From positions 1 through 36,681 of the forward strand of contig JABHLG010000001.1 in assembly GCA_018692915.1 (NCBI GenBank): 36,681 nt of DNA. The letters are read 5' to 3'. Positions 19,401-27,110 of this stretch are shown here, one piece after another (positions within the stretch are counted from its first letter, which is position 1; every line of letters begins with the position of its first letter). Source of the DNA: Candidatus Woesearchaeota archaeon (GTDB taxonomy: Archaea > Nanobdellota > Nanobdellia > UBA10117 > JABICX01). The notes beneath the pieces were generated by a model, which worked only from the letters and a program-made list of their open reading frames with translations, did not search any database and was not told the DNA's origin. The position numbers and the translations under genes are program-made.

Positions 19401-20188
19401 TCATAACAATAATTATTATCTCCATTCCATATACAATCACCCGATGGGTCTGTTTCACAACCACTTGTGGTATTATTACTAAAATATGACCAGCAACCTT
19501 TTACAGAACAATCTCCCTCAGTTGCTCCAGAACCCCAACTATTCCATATACATCCTGTTTGTGCTTCACAAGAAGTGTCATTAGTATTAGATCAGCAATT
19601 TGTGCTTAATTGACTACAATAAGTATTTACATTCCATGAACATGAAGAATCTAATTCACAATTACTTTTACCATAATAATCTGAACAACCTGGTTTGTTA
19701 CAATAATCTCCAGAATCCCACCAGCAACCTAAATAAGAACCTGTACAATCAGAACTTGCTGAAAAATCAGAACATCCTGAAGGACCTTGACAAGATGTAT
19801 TTTTCCATTGACAACCAACACTTGCATCATAACAACCTGACTCATTATTATAATTCTGACAATTAGCGGATTCCTGACACCATCCTGTACTCCAGCCCAT
19901 ATCTGAATCAGTTTTCCAGAAACAACCATCTGTGCTTGCAGAAGTACAGTCTGCTTGGATTTTAATATCCCAGCAACCTTTACTCATACACCAAGAGCCC
20001 CAATCATCCCACCAACAGTCATCTGCACTACCATCACTATCAGTATCAACTGCTTCGCAAGTTAATTGGTTTGTCTCATCATAATCCCAGCAATTATCTG
20101 CCGAAACTATTGTGAATAAAAATATAGCAGTAAATATAGAGAAGATAGCTAAGGCCACTACTTTTGGTTGAAATTTCAATGCTCTCAC
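13499..20188 (-). CDS. Giant secreted/TM-anchored Cys/Trp-repeat surface protein, interrupted by one in-frame TGA at 19592-19594
   Basis: ORFs 19592-20188 (signal peptide, repeats) and 13499-19228 (repeats, poly-Gly/acidic linker, TM, basic tail) share one frame (starts differ by 960 nt); the intervening 19229-19591 translates openly with the same repeat pattern. Confidence 0.85.
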
Positions 20189-20260
20189 ACACGCTCACAA
20201 AGTTTTAATCTAAAAATACTCTTTTATATTATATATCACTTATTGAACACTCAAAAGTAA

Positions 20261-22801
20261 TTACTTCTTTTTAGCTGGAGATAAAGTAAAATTTCCAAAA
20301 TTAATCTTAAATCCTTTCTTTTTATGATTATTATTAAGTAATCCAAAACATACTGCACAGACAATTCCAATAACAACTATTGAACTAGCTGTTTTCTGAT
20401 TACCACTAAGAGCACTAAAATCAAATTCACCTAAACCTGCGCCAAATGCTCCAAGAGGATAATCTGAAGTATTTTCATCTGTTGTTTCTTCAGTTGAAAC
20501 AGTTTCATCGGTTGTTTCTTCAGAACTAGTTTCAGCTTCAACTTCTTCCTCAGTTGTTGTATTTTCTTCTACTGTTTCTTCAGTAGTGGTTTCTTCTTCA
20601 TCTTCATCAAAGGTGCCACCTGAGCTACCTCCTCCACCTCCACTGCCTTCATCATCATCGTCATCATCTTCATCATCTCCAGAAGTGCAACTATCTGCAA
20701 CAGCAACTACAAAATCCGAAGGAACAGATGTAGTTCCATCTGAAGCAGTTACATTAATTGTATAATTTCCTGAAGTTAAGCAACTAAAATCTCCCTCAAT
20801 AAGTCCTACAGAAGAAATAGTAAAATCAGATAAACTAATACTCATTGTATAAGACAAAGTATCTTCATCATAATTATTAATATATGTAGAAACATCATAA
20901 GACCAATCAGTTTCATCTGATGTAGTATTTGGTATTACAGACCATACTGGTGCAGAAACATCTGAAACAGTTAAATTCCAATTTTGTGTTGAACTTTGAT
21001 TAAGTTCATCTGAAACATTCAAAGAAAGTGTGTGAATTCCAACAGATTGCAAACCCATAGTATAAATTAAATCTTCAGTTGTATTTATTTCAACATCATC
21101 TATTAACCAACTGTAACTTATATTATTATAAACATCTGAATCACTTACATTAACTAAAATAGTAAGAGTATCATTTTCAATAATTGTTATGTTTGCTAAA
21201 GTTGTAGAAACACCTGTTCCATTATTCCAAACCCAATCGTCAATTGTTGGTGCGCTATCAACAAAAAGAGTTAAAGTTGTATTAGCAATATTATTAATTG
21301 AATCATTTGCATAGAAAGTTAAATTATGCTCTCCTGCAGTCCAATTAACATCTACAAACCAATTTGTTGATGTATTATATGCATCATATACATTTACTGC
21401 AATACTATTATACCAAAAAGTATTAATTCCACTTATATCTGTTGCAGTAAAAGTTAATGTTGTGGTATTTGGTTCTAATACTGAACCATCTGCAATATTT
21501 TCAGAGTAAGTTAAATTTGGATATATGAAATAATTTGCTGCTGCAAGAATATTAATTCTTGGATAAGAAAGACCTGAACTAGCATCTGCAATTAAATCTC
21601 CTTGTTCTTTAAGTGCATCTTCAATTTGTTGTGTAGTTATGGTTACACCTTCAATAGTTGCAATTTGATTAAGAATTGCTGCAGCACCTGCAACATGTGG
21701 AGTAGCCATTGAAGTTCCACTCATCTGAGCATAATCACTATTTGTATAATATGTCGAATTTATAGTTACGCCCGGTGCTAATAAATCAAGAATTGAACCT
21801 CGATTATAATAAACTGTATCTGAATCATCAACTCCACCTACTGATGTAATATTTGAACCACAAGCAGGAGAACCAATACCTGTTGTATCTCCATCATTAC
21901 CTGCTGCAGCAGAAACAAAAAGTCCTTGAGCAGCAGCACTATTAGATGCATTAACTACACCTCCATCTGAATAAGCATCACATGCAGAACTTGAAGTAAA
22001 TATAATCTCACTTCCACCACTTACAAGACTTAAACTCATAGTAATAACTGAAATATTAAATTCAGTTGCATTATTTACACACCAATCAATACCTGCCAAA
22101 ACTTGAGATGCGCCGGTGCTTCTATCTGCACCAAAAACTTTCATAGCAATTAAATTAGCATCTGGAGCAATACCTGTAATAGTTCCGTTTGCTGTAGCAA
22201 TACCTGCAACATGACTTCCATGACCGTGGTCATCAACAGGGTCCATATCATTATTATAAATATCTTGCCCACCAACAACTTTACAACCATCACCTAAACA
22301 GCCACCTAAATCTGCGTGATTATAATTTATACCTGTATCAATTACACAAATTGTCTGTCCTGCTCCAGTTAAATCAACACCATTTAACTGTAATGCATGA
22401 ACATCATCTGCACTAACTAATGGAACAGATGTATCTAAAGCAAGTTCATAAATATGATCATAAAGTATTTTCTCAACATTTTCATCTTGCTCAAGTTCTT
22501 CTAGTGCTTGTTCATTTACCTCTGCAGCAAAACCATTCATAACAGCAGAATATTCATAAGTTACATCAACAGCTTCTATTTCATTATCAAAAGTTTTCCA
22601 ATCTGCATCTTTTATTTCAACAGACTGTTCATTAATATCAATGCCTGCATTTTCATCAAGAACAACAATTACACTAACTGTATCTTCTGTTTTAAATTCT
22701 TCAATAATTTCAGAATCAATTTTATCAGATAAATCATTAGAAGTAACTTGTGGAATAAGAATAATTAATACTGCCAAGATAATTAATAATTTTTTATTCA
22801 A
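20261..22801 (-). CDS. Subtilisin-like (S8) serine protease with propeptide, Ig/cadherin-like domains and C-terminal TM
   Basis: VIDTGINYNH, DHGHGSHVAGI and GTSMATPHVAGAAA catalytic motifs; signal peptide; I9-like propeptide; acidic/poly-Gly linker; TM; basic tail. Confidence 0.95.
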   Translation of the reverse strand: MNKKLLIILAVLIILIPQVTSNDLSDKIDSEIIEEFKTEDTVSVIVVLDENAGIDINEQSVEIKDADWKTFDNEIEAVDVTYEYSAVMNGFAAEVNEQALEELEQDENVEKILYDHIYELALDTSVPLVSADDVHALQLNGVDLTGAGQTICVIDTGINYNHADLGGCLGDGCKVVGGQDIYNNDMDPVDDHGHGSHVAGIATANGTITGIAPDANLIAMKVFGADRSTGASQVLAGIDWCVNNATEFNISVITMSLSLVSGGSEIIFTSSSACDAYSDGGVVNASNSAAAQGLFVSAAAGNDGDTTGIGSPACGSNITSVGGVDDSDTVYYNRGSILDLLAPGVTINSTYYTNSDYAQMSGTSMATPHVAGAAAILNQIATIEGVTITTQQIEDALKEQGDLIADASSGLSYPRINILAAANYFIYPNLTYSENIADGSVLEPNTTTLTFTATDISGINTFWYNSIAVNVYDAYNTSTNWFVDVNWTAGEHNLTFYANDSINNIANTTLTLFVDSAPTIDDWVWNNGTGVSTTLANITIIENDTLTILVNVSDSDVYNNISYSWLIDDVEINTTEDLIYTMGLQSVGIHTLSLNVSDELNQSSTQNWNLTVSDVSAPVWSVIPNTTSDETDWSYDVSTYINNYDEDTLSYTMSISLSDFTISSVGLIEGDFSCLTSGNYTINVTASDGTTSVPSDFVVAVADSCTSGDDEDDDDDDEGSGGGGGSSGGTFDEDEEETTTEETVEENTTTEEEVEAETSSEETTDETVSTEETTDENTSDYPLGAFGAGLGEFDFSALSGNQKTASSIVVIGIVCAVCFGLLNNNHKKKGFKINFGNFTLSPAKKK

Positions 22802-23084
22802 CCCACATCACCACACATTCATTATCATGACAGATACAACTTCCTTGTCCACAATCCATTGTTCCCGGTGCACATTCAGCAGTGCAAAACGCCTCTGAGT
22901 ATCTTACGATAAAATCCCTATTTATGCAACTAGTTGGGTGGCAGTCTCCTTCAGGAACACAGTCAGCATCAGAAGAACAAATCAAATGTTCTGGAATATT
23001 TGAAACATCAACAGGTCTAAATGCAATTATAACGAAAACAAGCCCTATGGCACCGGCTACAGCTGCTATCACCTTGCTATCCAT
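22794..23084 (-). CDS. Small secreted/anchored Cys-rich protein (start at internal MDSKV; ORF extends to 23105)
   Basis: N-terminal hydrophobic helix followed by LICSSDADCVPEGDCHPTSCINRD...CTAECAPGTMDCGQGSCICHDNECV; overlaps subtilase start. Confidence 0.75.
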   Translation of the reverse strand: MDSKVIAAVAGAIGLVFVIIAFRPVDVSNIPEHLICSSDADCVPEGDCHPTSCINRDFIVRYSEAFCTAECAPGTMDCGQGSCICHDNECVVMWVE

Positions 23085-23218
23085 GTAATATAATATATTA
23101 CTCAAATATAATAATTGTTGACTACTGTATATGGATTACTAATCCCTCTATTGTTTTCTCAACAAAACAGATTTTCTAATCATAAGATTATTAAAGGTTA
23201 ATATTTAGATAATATATC

Positions 23219-23337
23219 CTTTTGCACATAAGGACAGGAGCGCATTAAGGTTACCGACAAATCGAAGATTTGCGGAACAGAGAATTTACGATTCTCTTGT
23301 ATATAATGAGCGACTCCGAACGTTGCAAAGGCAAAAG
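23219..23337 (+). ncRNA. Candidate structured 5' leader motif, copy B (with nested hairpin element)
   Basis: CTTTTGC...AAGGACAGGAG-cgCATTA-AGGTTA...TATAATGaGCGACTCCGA...GCAAAAG, ends 3 nt before ATG at 23341. Confidence 0.75.
23254..23275 (+). repeat. 22-nt palindromic element in the loop of motif B
   Basis: CCGACAAATCGAAGATTTGCGG, identical to 35208-35229 and inverse of 13072-13093. Confidence 0.9.
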
Positions 23338-23340
23338 AAA

Positions 23341-23916
23341 ATGGTATTTAGTCTATCTGAGATAATTCAAATTGGAATAACTGTATTAGCAATTGGATTT
23401 ATTTTCTCAGGTTATATTAAGAAACCAAAAACATATGATGATATTGAAAGCTATTTCAGTGGAGGCAGATTTAGCCATTTATTTAATTGGGAAGATTTTA
23501 AATTCTCAACAATGATTGTCGCGCCAGCAATTATTCTTCACGAATTTGGGCATAAATTTGTTGGTATGGCTTTAGGACACCATAGTTATTTTACTGCATG
23601 GCCTACAGGCTTAGGTCTTGGCGTAGTTATGCGATTAATTGGTTCAAGATTCTTATTATTTGCACCTGGCTTTGTAAATATAACTGGAAATGTAACTGCT
23701 TCAGAAATGGCCATAATTGCGTTTGCAGGTCCGCTTGTAAATTTAATTTTATTTGCAGCTAGCTGGGCAGCATTAGAATCTGGAAAATTCAGAAAGCATG
23801 CAAAAGCATTACACATCTCAAAAACAATTAATATGTGGTTATTCTTATTCAACATGATTCCATTTGGCCCTCTAGATGGCGCTAAAGTGCTACGTGGTAT
23901 ATTAGCACTTATTTAA
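23341..23916 (+). CDS. M50 family (site-2-protease-like) membrane metalloprotease
   Basis: HEFGHKFVG zinc motif, NMIPFGPLDGAKVLRG second motif; ATG at 23341 follows leader motif B. Confidence 0.9.
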   Translation: MVFSLSEIIQIGITVLAIGFIFSGYIKKPKTYDDIESYFSGGRFSHLFNWEDFKFSTMIVAPAIILHEFGHKFVGMALGHHSYFTAWPTGLGLGVVMRLIGSRFLLFAPGFVNITGNVTASEMAIIAFAGPLVNLILFAASWAALESGKFRKHAKALHISKTINMWLFLFNMIPFGPLDGAKVLRGILALI

Positions 23917-23938
23917 AAAATATTAAGTAATCTCGATA

Positions 23939-23988
23939 CCAACAAATCAGAGATTTGTGGTTCCACAAATTGTAAAACAATTTGTTGG
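23939..23988. repeat. Tandem-palindrome element related to 13048-13093
   Basis: CCAACAAATCagaGATTTGTGG-TT-CCACAAATTGtaaaaCAATTTGTTGG. Confidence 0.75.
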
Positions 23989-24027
23989 TAAGAGATATTT
24001 TTGATCAAACTTTTCGCAAAAGTTTGT

Positions 24028-24069
24028 GATGGTGCTAAGGTATTAAGAGGAATTCTAGCAGTTATTTAA
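24028..24069 (+). pseudogene. Orphan second copy of the M50 protease 3' end (DGAKVLRGILAVI*)
   Basis: Codon-by-codon match to 23875-23916 (DGAKVLRGILALI*), with differences almost all synonymous. Confidence 0.85.
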
Positions 24070-24073
24070 ATCG

Positions 24074-24122
24074 TAACTTAAACTTACCATACTTGCCTTT
24101 TATTCGGAATCCGTAATCTTCT
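24074..24122 (-). pseudogene. Orphan second copy of the 3' end of the 24196-26001 gene
   Basis: 49 nt identical to 24208-24256; in frame it encodes ...YGFRIKGKYGKFKLRFK* with a stop overlapping the orphan M50 tail. Confidence 0.88.
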
Positions 24123-24195
24123 GAACTGACTGCCTCAGTTCACAAGGCTTTGCTCCTCAAAACTCAAAATATATTCGTCGCAAAATATAATATAT

Positions 24196-26001
24196 TTACT
24201 TCCACATTAACTTAAACTTACCATACTTGCCTTTTATTCGGAATCCGTAATCTTCTAGAGATTTTTTAGAACCACCCATAGTGTTTTTTATTCTTTGTCT
24301 TATTGCTTTAACTCTTGGAATTCTAAACAAAACTGCTCTCAATATCTTTCTAAAAAGTCTAAGTCTTTTTCTAAGTAATAAATAAATTGCTGCGAGTATA
24401 ACAGCGACTTTAATTGGACTATCATAATCTTCTGCTGCTCCAGTAAAAACTGCTGCTCCAGTTATTAGGTTTGCAAAAACACTTTCCTCTTCTTCAGGTT
24501 GTGTTTCTGATTCAGTTGGTTCTTCAGGAGTTTCTATCTCAGGCTCTATTGGTTGCTCTTCTATAATAATTTCATCTTCAATTGTATCACTGGGTTCAGC
24601 TTGGCTTTGCTCAGTTGTATCTGTTTCAATTTTAATTATTGCTTGATTTCCATTTACTTGATTTAATGTAACTTTAACATCATATAAACCATCAGCATCC
24701 AAATCAATCAAAATATATTCATCAATATTTATTGTTAGAATATTATCTGAGTTAGAAAAAGTTATTTTAATATAATTTTCTCCAACTTCAATTAATTCAA
24801 AAGAATATAATTTACTATCAAATTTAAATAATTCTTTTTCGCCATTTATTAAATTCCTAAATGTTTTTGAAGTTAAAATATTTGGAATTGAACTACCTCC
24901 ACCTCCACCACCATTATTAGATGGAGGTGTTACTGGTTGTGATACTGGCTCATCCATAGTTGTAAAACTCCAGTCAATAATTTGAATTTTATCTTTACTG
25001 TCATCTAATGTTGCATACCATATATAATTTGTGCTATAAGAAAGTCCAGTCCATGTAAAACCTGCACTTGTTCCACTTGCTAAATCATCTAAATTTATAA
25101 GAACTGAATCATCGAATGCATCATAAAATGTTACATTAATTAAATCTCCCACATCATCATCATAAACATTAAAACTAATATCCACATTAAGTTCTGTATT
25201 TATTAAATTATTATCGGGCTGTCTTAAATCTAAATATGGTGCATTATTAGCTCCTGTTGTAAAATAAGAAGTATCACTCCTTCTTGAACCTTCATCATTA
25301 GTAGCTATAACATACCAAGAATAGGTTGTAGCTGAAGAAAGTCCAGTCCACTGATATTCAAGAGTTGACTCAACAGAAACATCATCTAATGTTGTTAATA
25401 TTGTACCATCGCCAGAATAAAAAATCACATCAAGAACAGCATATTTATCATCAGAAACACTTGTTTGTAAAACAGGATTTAATGGTTGATTTATTGCTCC
25501 ATCTAATGGACCAATAATATTTGGTTTATTTGGAATATCTCCACCGGGTGTTTGATCTAAAAAAAGTTCATAAAATATATTTGGCTGCGACCCACCTAAT
25601 CCTGAACCAAAATTTACCCAATCAGAACCATCCCAACAAGTAAATGAATTCATATTTGATATATTAATTTTTAATCCTTCTGATAACAAACATATAGAAG
25701 GAACATTTGTTGTTTGTTCTCCATTATCTAATGTAATAGCATGCATCTCAGCATCTAACATAAACCAATCATATGTAACTTCAACCCAAGTACTACTCTG
25801 TCTCCAAATGTATCCTGTTGTGTGATTTTCATCGAAAAGAAGAGAACAATTACCTAACTCACCATTATAATGCCATGGATTAGAACATTGTGCATTTGAT
25901 GGTTCATTTACTTCAACAGCTTGTGAATTAATAGATAAAAATACAAAAGTAAATATAAATACAACTACTAAACTACTTCTTAGTTTTATCATTACCACCA
26001 C
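24196..26001 (-). CDS. TM-anchored surface protein with FnIII/Ig-like domains
   Basis: Signal peptide, repeated FnIII-like segments (LEYQWTGLSSATTYSWYVIATND; AGFTWTGLSYSTNYIWYATLDD), poly-Gly linker, TM, basic tail ending DYGFRIKGKYGKFKLMWK. Confidence 0.85.
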   Translation of the reverse strand: MVVMIKLRSSLVVVFIFTFVFLSINSQAVEVNEPSNAQCSNPWHYNGELGNCSLLFDENHTTGYIWRQSSTWVEVTYDWFMLDAEMHAITLDNGEQTTNVPSICLLSEGLKINISNMNSFTCWDGSDWVNFGSGLGGSQPNIFYELFLDQTPGGDIPNKPNIIGPLDGAINQPLNPVLQTSVSDDKYAVLDVIFYSGDGTILTTLDDVSVESTLEYQWTGLSSATTYSWYVIATNDEGSRRSDTSYFTTGANNAPYLDLRQPDNNLINTELNVDISFNVYDDDVGDLINVTFYDAFDDSVLINLDDLASGTSAGFTWTGLSYSTNYIWYATLDDSKDKIQIIDWSFTTMDEPVSQPVTPPSNNGGGGGGSSIPNILTSKTFRNLINGEKELFKFDSKLYSFELIEVGENYIKITFSNSDNILTINIDEYILIDLDADGLYDVKVTLNQVNGNQAIIKIETDTTEQSQAEPSDTIEDEIIIEEQPIEPEIETPEEPTESETQPEEEESVFANLITGAAVFTGAAEDYDSPIKVAVILAAIYLLLRKRLRLFRKILRAVLFRIPRVKAIRQRIKNTMGGSKKSLEDYGFRIKGKYGKFKLMWK

Positions 26002-26929
26002 TAAACGCTTTCCTAAGAGCTTGCTTTATATATAATTTAGCACTCTTATTAAACATAAATAGTAGCACTACTACAATTATAAATACTGCTATAATGAAAT
26101 ATATATTTTGTAGTATAGATAAATCAGGTAATCCTGCAAATGCTCCTGTAATTGCAGCAAAAGAATTATCTTTATCTTCAATAACAGACTCTGTTTCTAT
26201 TATTTCACCTATTGCTTTTTTCTCATCTTCAATAACTGATTCAGGTCTTAAAACTAATTTAAGTAAAATATTAGCTGTGCTACCAGAAACACTTTCCACA
26301 TTTATACTTAACAAATAATCAGAATTTGCTTGTAAATCAACTTCTTTTGTTTCACCTGAAGACATACTAAAAATCGCATCTTCAGAATCTAAATTTAATT
26401 TAACAGTATTTCCAGATACACCATTAACTGTAACTATATGTTTTTCATCATCAAATTGGAAGGCCTTACCTCTATTAATACTAATTTGAAAAGATTGATA
26501 TTCTTCAGTTAATACATTTGTAACAGTCGAGCTACCTCCACCGCCTCCGCCACCAGAACCTCCTCCAGAGTTATCTCCAGAAGAACCAGAATCACTTGTG
26601 GTAATTATAATAACACTTAAATCAAATGGAATATATGAACCTGAATTTGGAACTATATGTCTTCCAGTTTCAACTCCTGAAACATAAAAAATATACTCTT
26701 CTTCATTATTTGAAGGAACTTGAATAGAATATCTTGAATTAATTGTCTGAGTGTCTACATTTTCGTCTCCAATTTTAACTGAAACAACTGTTCCATCTTC
26801 AACAGCTTCTCCATTTACAGTAACAGTGCCATCAAACCGAACTGGAGTTGCTGGAGGTCCCTCTGCAATAGATATTGGAATAAGCAATACTAACATAATA
26901 AGGATTGTAAAAATACATTTAATTTTCAT
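25973..26929 (-). CDS. TM-anchored surface protein
   Basis: Signal peptide, poly-Gly linker, C-terminal TM and basic tail. Confidence 0.82.
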   Translation of the reverse strand: MKIKCIFTILIMLVLLIPISIAEGPPATPVRFDGTVTVNGEAVEDGTVVSVKIGDENVDTQTINSRYSIQVPSNNEEEYIFYVSGVETGRHIVPNSGSYIPFDLSVIIITTSDSGSSGDNSGGGSGGGGGGGSSTVTNVLTEEYQSFQISINRGKAFQFDDEKHIVTVNGVSGNTVKLNLDSEDAIFSMSSGETKEVDLQANSDYLLSINVESVSGSTANILLKLVLRPESVIEDEKKAIGEIIETESVIEDKDNSFAAITGAFAGLPDLSILQNIYFIIAVFIIVVVLLFMFNKSAKLYIKQALRKAFSGGNDKTKK

Positions 26930-27110
26930 AGTAATAACAACTAAAAAGGGAATAAAAAGATTATGCAGGTCTAGTATATATATATGAAAATATAAAAAAG
27001 AAGCACCAAATAGGTGCTATAGTCAAAGGCATTAATATCCATACTAAAATGGCTTTGAGTAGATAGCAAATGTATATGAAAATTTCTCACATTTGCTATA
27101 TTCAATTAAA

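Noticed and set aside
15496-19866. Numerous His/Asn/Tyr-rich + strand ORFs and additional minus ORFs (15496, 16262, 16513, 17296, 18106, 19600, and 16456/18256/19282/19729 minus) within the giant gene
   Set aside because: Low-complexity frame shadows of the Cys/Trp-repeat coding sequence.
13499-20188. Global TGA-to-Trp genetic code change
   Set aside because: TGG is used abundantly for Trp and TGA is the apparent stop of SBDS, Rpp30 and the Zn-ribbon gene, so only local recoding, mutation or error remains plausible.
23250-23310. CRISPR repeat-spacer array
   Set aside because: The similar palindromes are dispersed over 22 kb, not regularly spaced, and no cas genes are present.
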